Notes under the pieces: generated by a model
What the model saw: only the letters and a program-made list of their open reading frames with translations
The model's database searches: none
What the model was told of the DNA's origin: nothing
Program-made: the position numbers and the translations under genes
DNA from: Hormiphora californensis
Lineage: Eukaryota; Ctenophora; Tentaculata; Cydippida; Pleurobrachiidae
Assembly: GCA_020137815.1 (NCBI GenBank)
Contig: CM035361.1
Location: 604,524 to 668,523, forward strand
Direction of reading: 5' to 3'
DNA length: 64,000 bases
Part shown: in pieces, positions 1-31,900 of the stretch
How the letters are laid out: each line of letters begins with the position of its first letter
How positions within the stretch are numbered: the first letter of the stretch is position 1

Positions 1-17140
<17,140 letters not shown>

Positions 17141-17699
17141 GTTGACCTACTAGGGGAAATCGGGTAGTAATGCGACGTAGGGCACTTTACAACTAGCCGG
17201 ATGCCCAGAGCGAAAAGCTGAAAGCTCTCGACCCTCGATCGGCCAGGTTCTGGGAACCAAAAATGACAATTTTGTATTGAGATCGCTTAGAGACCTTAAA
17301 TTATACAAATACAAACATTTAGCAGCCAAAATATGGTCGTTAAACAGTTTTAAAAGTTAAAAAGACAAAATTGAAAACTTTTTGTCAAAAAACGGCGTAA
17401 AAATCTGAAAATTATGATGGATAAATAAAATAGAATGCGCGCGCCAATTCTTCGCGCGCTTAAGAAAATGCACCGCATTGTAAGTTTTGTCGCGGAAGCG
17501 ATATTGATGCGACCTGGACAAACCAAGCCAGGTCCGGAAACAATGATTCACCCCTATTAAATAGTAAATGAAGCATGCACTCCAATATACTGTGCCAGAC
17601 AATATGATTTTTTAAACTGTCCGCCCTTTGGATTTCGCAAAAAGAACATATCTGAGATATCTCCTGCAAGTCGACCAGTTTCTGATAAGATAGAGACTT

Positions 17700-17748
17700 C
17701 AACTCCGAACCACCAAGTTTGAAGTTCAAACTTGGTGGTTCGGAGTTG
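17700..17748. repeat. Perfect palindrome, 24 bp arms, 1 nt centre
   Basis: Left arm begins caactccgaaccaccaag; right arm is its exact reverse complement. Confidence 0.97.
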
Positions 17749-18349
17749 GAAGAACTCGAAAATGTCCAGTCGACATTGCATGATCCTCTTAACCTCCAAA
17801 TTTTCATTCTAAATCTTACCAGGGGTGGACTGTGGGGCTATGCTATGGAAAAGCGGAGGACAGTTTCAAAAAAATCCGCCTCAATCAATTCAAAATAAAA
17901 CTACCATTCTGAATGGTGAATAATTCCTCTCTTGATCCCATGACACTCCCGCAGGAGAGAGAGGATCAAAAAGATGAGTAATAATATACAGAATTCACAA
18001 TAATGACTATAACACGCTTGATTAACTTCCTTTTCAGCAACAAAAAACAGATATAATACTAGACCAAAAAACAAAGGAAATTTGTTTAGAACACCCGTGG
18101 CCTTTTGTCGATACTTGACATGACGCTGCGGGAAATGCACCCAAACATCTGAGCTACTTATAGGTATCGTTGTGCCATCTCTCTCCAAGTTTTAACACAC
18201 GCACACTGTCTCTCACTCTTCCTCGCGTCTTGCTGTGACGAAAGGTGCATTTCCCGCAGCGTCATGTCAAGTATCGACAAAAGGCCACGGGTGTTCTAAA
18301 CAAATTTCCTTTGTTTTTTGGTCTAGTTTCTCAGGATTTTTGTAAACAG

Positions 18350-19150
18350 GTATCATAAATATGCAAATAACGGCTAAACGGTGCGAGATACGACTTTTTG
18401 TCCCGGGGACGACCCCCCATAAATCGACTATTCTGCGTCGGAATATGTTGATGAAAACTTTCTAGGACCAGCTGAAGTGGAAATATTCAGAATACCTATG
18501 CATCAAATCATTAATTGGCGCATAAATATGCAAATAACGGCTAAATGGTGCGAGATACGACTTTTTGTCCGGGGGACGACCCCCCATAAATCGACTATTC
18601 TGCGTCGGAATATGTCCATAAAAACTTTCTAGGACCAGCTGAAGTGGAAATATTCAGAATATGCATCAAATCATTAATTGGTGCATAAATATGCAAATAA
18701 CGGCTAAACGGTGCGAGATATGACTTTTTGTCCGGGGGACGACCCCCCATAAATCGACTATTCTGCGTCGGAATATGTCCATGAAAACTTTCTAGGACCA
18801 GCTGAAGTGGAAATATTCAGAATATGCATTAAATCATGAATTGGCGCATAAATATGCAAATAACGGCTAAACGGTGCGAGATATGATTTTTTGTCCCGGG
18901 GACGACCCCCCATAAATCGAATATTCTGCGTCGGAATATGTCCATGAAAACTTTCTAGGACCAGCTGAAGTGGAAATATTCAGAATATGCATTAAATCAT
19001 GAATTGGCGCATAAATATGCAAATAACGGCTAAACGGTGCGAGATACGACTTTTTGTCCCGGGGACGACCCCCCATAAATCGACTATTCTGCATCGGAAT
19101 ATGTCCATGAAAACTTTCTAGGACCAGCTGAAGTGGAAATATTCATAAAA
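18350..19150. repeat. 163 bp tandem repeat, about five units
   Basis: The segment tgcaaataacggctaaacgg recurs at 18362, 18529, 18692, 18855 and 19018, giving units of about 163-167 bp. Each also holds gacgaccccccataaatcga and aactttctaggaccagctga. An inverted fragment follows near 19215-19265. Confidence 0.9.
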
Positions 19151-19947
19151 TTTTACATAAATTATGCATAATTTATGACTTCCCATACTCAAATCAAGAT
19201 TTTATGTAGCCTATTACACGTAGAATAGTCGATTTATGGGGGGTCTTCCCCGGGACAAAAAGCTCTAAATCCAGCCGTTTTCGCTCTAAGTGTTTTGCAA
19301 AAAAGTGGTGCGTATGTATGTATGTATGTATGTATACAGAGTAAGCGTTTGGGACCCCCCTCGTAACTTTTGAACGGAACCATCGATCCACTTGAAATTT
19401 TGAACACTAATAGATATCATTGAGGTAGCTTTACATACAAAATTTCAGCTTCCTAGCTTGTCAGGAACATGGTTTAATAGGCGCTCAAAAAGGGCGAAAG
19501 TCGCATCCGTATGGTATACTGCACTGGCCCCGAATCGGGCGAAATTAAATTTTCCGCGCCTGAGTTTATCCTTTCAGATTTGATCTTATAATGTTCTAGG
19601 ATGGCCTTAGAAGGGGTGGCATGGTTTTTTCATTGCTGGGGGCTTTGCCCCCAGACCCCCATTAGGCCACGGGGCACTTGCCAGTGCAGTGATCGGTGTT
19701 ATAGATCTATCGTTGCAGCTCGGAAAACTAAACTTTCACTCTCATGATATCAATCAATCAAAAGGGCAAACGCGAGGAAAAAAACTCTACAAATTTGTAG
19801 TTGATTTCAATAATCATTAACCAACAAAATATAGCATGTGTTATACACGTTCAAACAGACAATCTCTTAACAGACAAACTCTCTCCCTCTCTCACTCATG
19901 CACATATTTTCTCATTTAATGTCTTGCTTTCTCTCTCACCCAATACA

Positions 19948-22900
19948 CTATACATCTACGACCATTCGCTTGTGAAAGTCGTTGTTTCCTCCTACCAACT
20001 GAAAGGAAAGAGAAAGTGTTAGTTTTGTGGCTATGGAGTTTCTTCCATCTTTCTCTTCCTCACGGTGTGCCTGGTGAAATTTTAACACGACCCTCAGCTA
20101 CGACGTGCTGGAGGTGGTTTCAATTGTATTGGTATTCTGGGTCGTGTTAAAAGTGCAACAGGCACGTCGTGTCCTCGATATCTCTCAACGAGATATCCAA
20201 TTTGACAGAAAGACTCTCTCTGTAAAATTGGAGATACACTGTGATTGAGGGAGATAGAGAAAGATGTAAAGGAAAGTTGAAAATAAACGTCAAGTAAACG
20301 TCAAAGTAAGATCGGCCAATAAAAATCATCAAACATAGATAATTCAGCAGTTTGTGGGGGTTATCGACAGCGTTTTTAATGTTAATGTGCCTCATTGGAA
20401 ATTTCCATATGCACGATATTGCTATTATATGAAACCCGAACCCCCACTGACATTCCAAGCACCCAGGAGCTCTTTCCAATTGAAGGAGCTCTTTCCAGCG
20501 CCACTTCCCTCTCTCCCTGCGCGCGAGATGTACAGAGAATTGTAATCATGATGCGCGCGCCTAACCCTCCAATTCTCTTCTCGCGCCCTCCGCCAAATAG
20601 CCCACATACCCAATAAGGCTTGCTGCTCTACAACAGCTGTGCAAGCAGTTGGTAGCCTGAACTTAGCTTTACACAGCTAGGCACCAATATGAGTGTATTC
20701 CCACATGCTGTCAGAATTCACACTCAAGGAGTAAAATGAAGAATTTAAGCAGTTATTAGAACACATAACACATGCTTAATTTTCACCATAAAAACATAAT
20801 ATCAGGTGCAACAGTAAACTGTGATTAAAAAACAAAATAATGAGGATAAAATATGATCATGCGAGGAGGGAATTCTTTCTTTTTTATTGGAAACATAACA
20901 CGCACACTCTTCATGCTTTCTGTTTTACACGGTGAATGGTGGGGTCAGGAAAAATTGGACAGATCAATTGATAGTTTCAGATGGAAATCTGAATCCGCCG
21001 TCGCCTGAATTTGGAAAATAGTAAATTACTGTGAATTTGGGGAGGGATGTGAAAATAGTAAGTTACAGATAAAATACAGTAGAGGGTGATAAGATATATG
21101 TGATTTCAGTTTTAGATGTGTGTAAAAAGGGCCTCTAATCGGAAAGAAATCACATGGAAGGAAAAGAGGTGGTCCAGCAGAAAATTATGCAGAGTTTAGA
21201 GCAAATGGAAAACTGACATATTGATACAATGATGAACAAAAGACAGTACGATCGTTTGTTTAAGAAGATAATTAATCGATTTTGTGCAACTTTCAGATTG
21301 AACGCTATGACAAATGTGTCTATGTGAGTGAGTGTGTGTGTGTGAGTGTGAGTGGCTCTAGGTTATAGCCTACCTAAATCTGAGTAGGAACAATGGAAAT
21401 TGAATACACCATTGCAGCTGTGTATTCTATAATTGTGCTTGGTAAGGGATAATTGCTGGGAGAGAGAGAGAGAGAGATAGAGAGAGAGATAGAGACAGAG
21501 ATAGAAAAAAAGAGGGAGAAAAAAGAGAAAAAGAGGACCCCGAGAGGACCAGAAGAGAAATTTAATGTAGAAAAGAGTGTAGACAAAAGAGTATAGACAA
21601 AGAGGGGCAGCACAACCGACTGTTACAAGATTATATAACACCTTTTATTAGTGTTCCTTCCTCCTTTTATAATTGACATCTGGTAGAGAGATTGGATTTG
21701 ATACCATCCGGATGCATCCTAAACATCCAATTTTTGTGTTGGGCGTGTGTGTTGGTAGACTTTGTGGGCGTGTGTTGTGGGCGTGTGTGTTGGTAGACTT
21801 TGTGGGGGTGTGTGTACTAGACTTTGTGGGCGTGTGTAAACTAATGGTGTTGAAGCTGCATGCCACGAGATACAACACACACAAACTACACCACGATAAT
21901 GAACACGGGTTTGCAAACTACACCACGAGATACAAAATGAATACTAAAGTAAAACCCAAACTGAAAAGGCTCCCTAACCTTGAAGTCTCTTATCTCATCA
22001 GGAGGTGGAGCTATTCAGACGGTCTTAGTATGACCGTGGGAAAGGTCACAAAACCCAAGTAGGGGGCTTTTTTTAGTTTGGGTTTTACTTCAACACGATA
22101 CATGAGAGATATGATATGTGATACACTGCTCTATACGACATTTGCTAACATATAACATAGCAAAGTGTGCGGCTAACGTTCCTAACATATCGGAACATGT
22201 CTAACACATTTGAAGGGGCTAGCATTACACGTTCCTAACATAGGGGCTAGCATGACATAGGGATATAAAGCAGAGCAGGGAGTTTTAATAGTGCATCTTA
22301 GAGTTATATAGCCGTTTTATTTTGTAATATTCTATATTAATTAATTAATTAATTAATTATTAGTTAATTAATTAATATATTAGAGATATAACGCAGCAAC
22401 ATGCAGCACAATTCTTACCGCAGCAAACTCCTCAAAAGATATCTTTCCATCACCGTCCCTGTCCGCGATTAGAATGGTCTTGTCAACGATCTGTTGTAGT
22501 TGGACATCCTTCAAGTTAGTTCCAACCATCATTTTTAGGACCTGGATGAGGGAAGAGAGGGGTTGGAAAATTGGAGTAGATTGCTGTCTAATTAGGACCT
22601 GGATGGGGGAAGAGAGGGGTTGGAAACTGTCTAATTTGTATAAAGAACTGACAACAGTAGATAAATTTAGTACCGGACCATTTAATTGGGAAGGTGTATT
22701 GCAGTGCAGTACACCTTCCCAATATAATTCATGTTCAATACAATACACACAGAGAGTGTGAGTGAATGGTGTGTGACATCCCCTGGAGAGACTAGAAAGG
22801 TATAAAGACCATGGTAGTAATATTACTACAGTACACTTGAATTGTAGCGCAGATACAGGCATATTAACAGAACACGGGACGAACTTTAGTACACAGTTAC

Positions 22901-25900
22901 AGAACTGAGTGGTATCTGTGTGAATGTAAGAACAACTAGTACAACAACAACTAGTACAACATCAATTGTTCCTGGTTCAATTCTTAATCAAATACAGAAT
23001 TTTTCGCTTTTCTTCCCTATTTAATTCTTGCTCAGATTACTTTCATTAGTCATTAGTCGTGTACACTATTATAGTGTGTATAATACAAACATATATAATG
23101 CGTTGTTGTGCAGTACCAGCTATAATGCAGTAAAATCTGGCAAAAGTTTTTGCATTATTTACATGGTTTGTTTACAGAATTGTTATACTGTGCACGGTTT
23201 TTCCATCACGCTACCTATTTGCACCCCCATGGCCACTGCTATAACCCCCACCTTGTTATGGCGTGTGTTTTTGTTGTCAAACTTTGAACAGATTTTAATA
23301 TACCATCTTTACTTTATATGATTGATGAACCATTCCAAATGTTATATCTGATGGATTCTATAGTACTATCGTTCATTCGTGAAATCCCTTTTCCTGTATG
23401 TTCTAGTTACCATGTCCAGTTGCCCCAAGTTACCTTTAGTTGCCCTATTTTCTGCTAGTTACCAAACGTTACCCTAGTTACGACTTGTTACCCCTAGTTA
23501 CCATGTCGAGCGGTGCGGTATGGATCCTTGGGTGCCACAGGCATCTCTACACAACACTTGTTAGCGCTGTACAGTGTATTCACTATCGGAAACACTCAAA
23601 GGGTACAGTTCTACACGTCTTTTACCAAACTCTGGCTGTTGCAACCTCCTCGATATTTTCCGTCAAAATTGTTTGGTGATGAAATCCCCTATTATGTTAT
23701 AATCCCCTATTATGTTATAGTACTCAGCCTGCTCCGCAGGCTTCGTTCAGCCGCGCCTCGCGCGGCTAGTGTAGGGGTGACTGCGTCACCAACAAAATTG
23801 TGTCGGTTTCAACTCTCAGTTCAACCCCCCCCTCCCAGCTCCACTCTTACATTTCTCGTGTGATGTGACGAGTGTGTGGTGGTGCCAGGTGCACACAGAC
23901 ACACAGATGTGTGGTTTAATTCCCTGATGTGTGTGGTCTGCAGCACTATGGCACGTGTCCAATTATTTATCTCTCCACTGCTGCTTTAATATCCAATAAT
24001 TATACACACATTATTTCAGCTCTTCAGCTTCTCGAGGCAGTCTTACACAGCACACGAAATACACAGGTGAAAACACAATCTGAATTATGGGTTCAGAATA
24101 ATAGCTATGCGTCATTAAATGTTGAGAATCCTTGGTCACGCACCATTGCCTTAAATTCTACAGGTCAAGTCACTATGTCTCTACTTAATGGGTAGTTGTT
24201 ATCTGGACAGTAGGGGAGATAGAAACCAGGCAGCAGAGTGTCTGGAGATGGCTGAGAGATTACTGACACAGACCACAAAATCTACCGCAGTAACCCGGCA
24301 CATGGACAAACTAGGAACGGGTTAGTGTGATGATGTCATGAGTTAGTATGACGCAATGAGTTTTTATGACGTCACATGGTTTGTCGTGACGTCACATGGT
24401 TTGTCGTGACGTCACATGGTTTGTCGTGACGTCACATGGTTTGTCGTGACGTCACATGGTTTGTCGTGACGTCACATGGTTTGTCGTGACGTCACATGGT
24501 TTGTCGTGACGTCACATGGTTTGTCGTTACGTCACATGGTTTGTCGTGACGTCACTTCATAGTAACTCAATTAAAATCTTAAATTACTTGTTTTAATACA
24601 TCTGTCAGTTACTTGCACCGTAGGTTGAAAATAATCAGCATTTTAATATTTTTAACCCCCACAGATGCGTTGCTAAGCGTAGTCAGGGAGACTCAGATTC
24701 AACTATCTCTCCTCATGGAGCAGGACAGTGTGACAGACTGCAGCACCCTTGGGACAGGGGATGATTTCATGGACTGGGACCTGGAGGAGGATGAGGGAGC
24801 GGGGAGGAGCACTGATATTACTCTTACACATGTCGAGGATATTTTCCATCAAGGTGAGGGATCTTATTTTAAATATTCTCTCTTGTGGTTCTCTCCTCAC
24901 TAGTCACTAGAAAGAACAATTAATATGACGTTATGATTTCTGGAAAAAGTAAGCCTATTTCTTTACTCACACATTTTAGTAAGTGCACTAGATGCAATTT
25001 GTTATTTCCGTAAAAAGCCTCAACATTGATTTCGATATCAGTTTAGCAGAATGATCACCTCTAAATTCCGCTACTCGCTAGGAACCATTTGCGATTGCAT
25101 GCTAATCACCTCCGGCATCTCACCTCCAAGCAAACCTACCTCCAACTCCACCTCCCTTCCTTCTTTGTTTTAGTTCGACTCCCCGGAGGGTCTCCACTTA
25201 AAGAACACTTTAAAATACTGCTGGTCTCCGGTCCGGAGAGTCTCCAGTCCAGCAGTGTTATAACCGTTCCTCCTTTCAGGGGAAGAGTACATGGTGGCCG
25301 GTCTCGAGGGGGACGCAGCAACCCTCTATCTGGAACAACTGGGAAAACTAAAGGAGTGTGCGGTCCACCTTACTAAATATGATATTCTCAATTACCTTCT
25401 TTTGATCGCAGAGTAAGATTTATTTTGGTAATATTATTATTGATTTTATAATGGTATCAATAAGATTAAGTCATAAATTGTACACCAGACTTTGCTGAGC
25501 AGAGTTGTTTTTCTAGGTGCTACAAGCGAACCTCAGAACCAGACGTCAGTATTAGATTTTTGGAGCGAGCCTTGGACATGCTAGATGCACCCATGACACA
25601 GTATAACTTTGCTTTTCTGCTAACAAACAGGTTGGGGAAGTGTGGTATGATAGATCCGTCCTATTTCCACACGTATGATGCAAGCAGCTACTGCTCCACC
25701 AATATTCCTCTCCTTATGTTTTGACCAGGAACCGACCGAATCAGGAAATACTGGTCCCTGATTGGCTGATAACCAGTCACGTGACCTAAATAACGAGTTC
25801 TGATTGGTTGTTTACTTGTTTTGGTCGGTTCCTGGTTTTGACCTCCCAGTTCCCACGCCCCGGACGTGTCCTCTCACCTACACAATTTCCACCCCGTCCG

Positions 25901-28900
25901 CCTTTACCAAAATCTGAACTTCTTATAAAACTTAAATCAGCCCTGAATGTCACTTATATCCAAACATATTATGTGTTTGATAGGAAAAAGCTATTGCTAA
26001 AAACTTAAAACAGCCCTGAATGTTCTAGATTAGTTCCACACATATGATGAGCTATTGCTCCAGTAATATTGTCTTCCTTATAAACAGCCCTGAATGTTCT
26101 AGATTGGTTGAAAAGGAACCGGAAGAAGATGAAAGAATTCTGACGGATTTATCCAAGGAACTCTCTCTAAACATACGGAAACATGTGGAGGAGGAAGTGC
26201 AGCTCCTTAGGGACAAGGGAAAAGTATGGCAGAGAAGTGAGAACAGTATCGCTATTTTTTTAAATACTCAGGAACATAATGTGAAAATATTTTCACTGAC
26301 GATTGTGAATTTTTGAATGAGTTTCAATTCGCATTTCCTTAGATTGACACTGATCTGATATGCGAGAGGTTGCGGAGGGAGATAAGGGACGAGAGGAATC
26401 TAGGGGAAGCAATCACTGGGCACATTGCCATTTCTAAACTATATCTTGGTAACCAACGTATTAATTAATACTTTACGAAAAACATCCATTGATTTTCTGG
26501 TTTTATATTTTCAGCCGAACCATCACTTAAATGCAGTGTGAGCAACATAACTTTTTAGAAAATCTCGTGATTATAATTTACAGATCGAATGAATCTATCT
26601 GAAGCGGATAGTGAGATGAAGATAGTGGGTGAGCTTGCAATGGAGATTCCTCCGTCCGGTGCGGGTACCTACGGGGAAACTATTTTACAAGCCATCGATA
26701 CGGCCATCAAAGAACTCAACCACGAATACGAATTGAAAAGCAGGTAAAATGCATTCCTCATTACATACTACAGTCGGACCCCGATTTAGGAGCCTCCGAC
26801 TTAGCGGCACCCCGATTTAGGGACAAGAGGCTTTCCCCCGAGGGTGTCCCTAAATCGGTGTCCGACTGTACCAAAATGACCACAAGTTCCGTTCGGGAAT
26901 CGGAGGGTTTTTGGGGGTTCGCTCGATTCGAAAGTTATTTTTCGCCAATTTTAGTTTACTTCTTTCACGGGACTAACTTTGCTTTACGTGTGCTATTCCC
27001 CGGAGGATTGCCAAAGAGAAGATGGTTCTTTTACAAAGCTTTCCCGAATCCAAAAATCTAGGGTAGAAAGGGGTAAACTGGCACACGGGGTAAAATGGCA
27101 CATGTATGGGGTAAAATGGTCCTAGTTATTACATGTAGTCACGTGACTTTTTCTCCAGCGGAGACCTGCTCGTTCTGTTCCGAATTTTTGCTTTAAAACT
27201 GCTGTAATTTCTGTTTGAGTTGGCCGATTTTAATTTTGCAAAAACTGCCAGTTAGGGTTTTTATCCTTCTAAAACTTGGTATAAAAATTTTTCAAAAAAC
27301 CCACTATTAAGTTGATTAAATTGTCAAATTAGTCAAACTGGGGTAAAATGGTTCACCCTCGCTGGGGTAAAATGGTTCACCCTGGGACCAATGAAATCGA
27401 GCCTCCAATACCACGTGATACCAACTGGGGTAAAATGGTCCAGCACACTGGGGTAAAATGGTCCAGCAGAACAGAAATTACTGAAGATAACATGGACCAT
27501 TTTACCCCAGTGCTCTAACAACACCAGGCACGTGATAAAAATCGAGCAATGCTATTGGCTGGACCATTTTACCCCAGTGCAAAATTTCCAAAAAAAGCCC
27601 TACCAAACTTTTTGAATTGATTAATTAAGCTATTAAATAAAACTTTCAGATTTTAAAATTTAGCTCGTCTGAAAGGAAAACGTTTCATTGGATACCCTAT
27701 ATAATTTTTTTTCTTCTTGCTGTATAAATTGAGTATTTTAGAACCTAAAACGTTAGAAAGTGTGCCATTTTACCCCTTTCTACCCTACTCAAGTTTTTTT
27801 CTCAAACACGATATTTAGTATTAAGGTGTGGATACTCGCACCAACTTAGGTATTCAAGATAATTGCATGCTTTCAGATCAGGTCACATACAATATTTGAT
27901 AAAACTGTTATCAGGTTTCAGTTAGGTATGACCTTATTCGGAGAGTACTGTAAGAACGCTGATGAACAGTACCTGAGGAATGTGGAAAAGATAGCGAATT
28001 GTGTGGCGAGGGATACGAAAAGTACGATACAGCGTGCACTGGGATTCTTTCTACTAGCAAGGTATATTAGTGAATCGGTTCTTGTGTCCAGGGGTTCAAA
28101 ACCAAGTCAAGGAGTTAGTGAATTGTTCAACTTCTTTCCTAAATCTAAATGGCAGCGCCGTTTCATTTTGTACAAATTACACGCCACTATAGACATATCA
28201 TCTTTCCTCAGGGTCTCGCTTCATAAGGGAGAGTTTGGTGTGACAGCATACCATACTAAGACAGCACTCCGCATGTGTTCAAAGTTTGTACCAGACGGAG
28301 GATACTTGACCCAATTTGTTGAAGATTTGAGAGTACTTCACAAGACTGCCGTGCAGGCTGTACATCTGGCAAATCAAGCAAGGGGTAAATAATAAGTTAG
28401 GATAGAATAATACTCGTCTAATATTTTATTTGAAACTCATTTAAAATCCGTTTCGAGTGCTCAAGGATTTAGATGCAGACCATTTTTTGATACTTTTGTT
28501 CAGGTTTGTTTGGAGAGGCAATGCGATATGATATCCAACCACCACGTCGGAAACGAACTCACACCGGAGAGTCACGTACCACACTAGGTAAACGCCTTCA
28601 TCTACTTCGATTTACATCGATTTACTCCTGATCCCCATCGGCCTCCGTTGGAAAAGCGAGTTTGGTCTTTGAAACTACATTATTATATCTCTGCCGATTA
28701 GCTCTCTGCCGATGGACTAATGACGAGTCAGTGTTTGCCGTTGTTGACCCCGAACTCAATGCGTGTAAAATAAGTTTGTGAGTTTTGTTTGAGAGGGAAA
28801 AAGAGAGGAAATATAGAGTGAAATGGTCCATGGGGACACTGCCATTTGTCACTCCTTGTCTGGTGAAACTTCACTTCCCCTTGAACAGTTGCCCCTTACT

Positions 28901-31900
28901 CCCCCTCCCATGAAGAAATAAATAAACACCATGCTATTCAAACGAATATGTCCCTCCTGTACTGCAGGTGAAATTGATACGGTACGGAGCGAACAAGCGA
29001 CAACTGCTCAACTGACAGATCTAAAGAGCTGTACTGTTAGTAGAGTTACACTCGATAGGACGAACGACAAGACCATCGATGAGGTACGTGCATGGTGTAG
29101 GAACCGACCGAATCAGAAAATACTGGTCCCTGATTGGCTGATAACCAGTCACGTGACCTAAATAACGAGTTCTGATTGGTTGTTTACTTGTTTCGGTCGG
29201 TTCCTGGTATGGTGACTAATGATCTCTCTCCGTCTTGTTCTTCGGACAATAAAACCCATATCCAGACTTTTATTCCTCAAACAACTGACAATATGTTACC
29301 GCACAACTGTGCCAATAAAATGGTGTCCTGGACAACTTACAAACCATCTGTATCCTGCACACTAGGTTTCCAGTATGTTATTTGAGGAGGGATCAGTTCA
29401 CGATGACCAACCGGAGTTGCCACACGACAATGCCCCGTCTAGAAACATGAAACGTGTTTCATTCATCCTGCCATACTCAGGTAACGTAGGTAACCATGGT
29501 AACAGGTGATTTCCAATTTCCATGGTTACAGAGGTAATACAATTCCAAAGAATCTCAATTTATAACTGTCAGAATTTCTATTACATATCTTTGAATGATA
29601 CACATCATCCGGTCAGTGTCAGACAGTGCCACAAGTAGAGATATAACGACAGAAAGAGCGGTTGCAGATCCCACCAAGTTCTTTTTAAATCACGCTACCA
29701 GGGACCGGCTAGAGGTTTGTGTTCTGACAAGGGAGGGTCAAGCAACTAGAGGTTTGTTCTAACAAGGGAGGGTCAAGCAACTAAAGGTATCATGAGATCC
29801 ATCCGTTTGATAAAACTCAAAGGACTTTGTACTTTTCCAGACCGAACATTCGACACAACACTTCGTTCGTGTGCCCCCCCCCCCCCCCCGTTCGTGTTAT
29901 ATCATTTCATGTATGCTATGTATTACGGATGTTATAATTTTCAGGAGGTCGCCAAGCACGCTCCAAGGACACCAAGTCCAACTATTGGATCACACACTGA
30001 TTCAGAGAGCTGCACGGCCACTGTCAATTGGATAGTTCGAGATTTATTCACCGGGGCAGTAAGGTATAGAATACAATTGCCAAAGCAGTATGGTGTTAGC
30101 TCAAACAGCTTGGAATTTAGATTACCGTCGAATATAAATTGAACAGTACTTCAAACCTTCTCCTCGCTAGCATTTGTAACTTCCGACACAGGTTAGAGGG
30201 AGGTGTGGTTTCCACAGCTAACGAGGGGAGAATGTTATGTACGGATGGGCAGCGTGGTGTCACCGTGTTTGTGTGGATGGAAAACAAGCACTGTCAACAG
30301 GAACAAGGTAGTGTAGATCCGATTTACCGAGCTTAAAGGAACAAGGTAGAGTAGTCAGGACCCGATTTACCGGGCTTAAAGGAACAAGGTAGTGTAGAAG
30401 TCAGGACCCGATTTACCGGGCTTAAAGGAACAAGGTAGTGTAGAAGTCAGACCCCGATTAACCGGGCTGTTCGACAGTCGAACAACCAATTTGTAATCAT
30501 ATTTATAGACGGTAGGAGCTAGGAATAACACAACCCATAATTTCAGTTCATGTGTACACCCTTGGTTGGGGTGTGGGACTCCGTTTCTCCGACCGAGCAG
30601 CACTTGCAAAAGAAATGAAGGCACTCAAAAAGGCGGTTAAGGAGAGAAGCACCGATTTAACCAGGTAAAGCCTAAAGGATTCTAAATCTCCACTCACTTC
30701 ATCTGGGATATACAGTCGGACCACGATTCACCGGGATGCTCGGGGAAAGGGTTTTACCGGGTAAATCGGGGTGCCCGGTGTATAATCGGAGTCAAATACA
30801 TACATACTATAAACTTTCTACAAAGGGAGAACTTTTAAAACTGATTTCTAGATGTTCCATGTGGGTGGTAGGACGATGTGGGGAGGAGGTACTGAGCGAG
30901 ATTGAGAAACTTCTGAGGAAGGTCGTTAAAGGTAGGTGCAATCTTCAATCTTGTACGTTACTTCTTAACTCTAGATTCTAGCTGTACTACAGCCCATTTA
31001 GTGTGAGGCACACTTACACCGATATATTGTTCTTTTCTTTGTCTTTTTCAACACACAGTTTTACACTCTTTGTTTGCCTCCAAACTCTATCAACACTCAG
31101 TTGTGTAATTAAACTCTCTCTCCCTCCCCTCTCTCCCTCTCCCTCCCCTCTCTCTCTCTCTCTCTCTCTCCCCTCTCCCCATTTCTCTCTCATTCTCCCC
31201 TCTCTCACTCTCATTCTCTCTCCCTCTTTCTCCCATTTCTCTCTCTCCTCCCCCCTCAGTATCGCGATGTAACTGGAGCCTGTGCAACTCGGACCACAAT
31301 TGGATTGCACTCGACTGCTTCACAGGTAAATCAGTTTGTCGGTTTGTACCTCTGTTACGTTACAAACAAACAAACAGACTGAAATGTACATCATGTACAA
31401 GTTTCTACTCTCTTTCCCATCTACCACCCAAGTTAAACCCCAATGCTAAACCCTCTCCCATCCTAGGCAACATGGTGGTTTGTGACGTTCTCCCCAGCCA
31501 AACCACTGGGACAACGGAACTCAGCTGTACGGAAAACCCGATTCCAACCAACACTGGAGCCGCAGGGGTTGAGAACAGGAGTTGTTACGATGTTAGTGTT
31601 ATTGAGAGTGCCGCGTTCACCGAGTTGGTTTCTGAACAGTATTAGTTTTATTATTTAGTTAGTGAGTTCTTGAGATGAGAGATTCAATTGTATATAAGAT
31701 AATGACACTGTAGTCATCGATTATACCATGTTTGTATGTACATTCAGAAAAAAGTATGAAATCTGGAATTTTACCATTTTTCGCACGTTGTCTATTTTTC
31801 ATTGTAAAATTTTGAGATATAATATAATTCTTTAGGTAGCACTGCTTGTACAACTTATAACACTGCGCAGTGTTATAAGTTTTCATGTATAACTGCTGGC

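Larger units (their letters stand above)
17141..19947. other. Intergenic: TCHP upstream region and calcineurin B 3' flank
   Basis: No coding exon was found. It contains a perfect 24 bp-arm palindrome (17700-17748), an inverted repeat with arms of about 85 bp (18062-18145 and 18243-18330), the 163 bp tandem repeat, and a short element with termini ctgcactgg / ccagtgcag (19517-19692). Confidence 0.7.

Noticed and set aside
24365-24556. Regular repeats resembling a CRISPR array
   Set aside because: There are no variable spacers: the 20 bp units are contiguous and identical, in a eukaryotic intron.
31014-31323. ORFs in CT/GA-rich sequence
   Set aside because: Low-complexity polypyrimidine tract before the acceptor at 31259.
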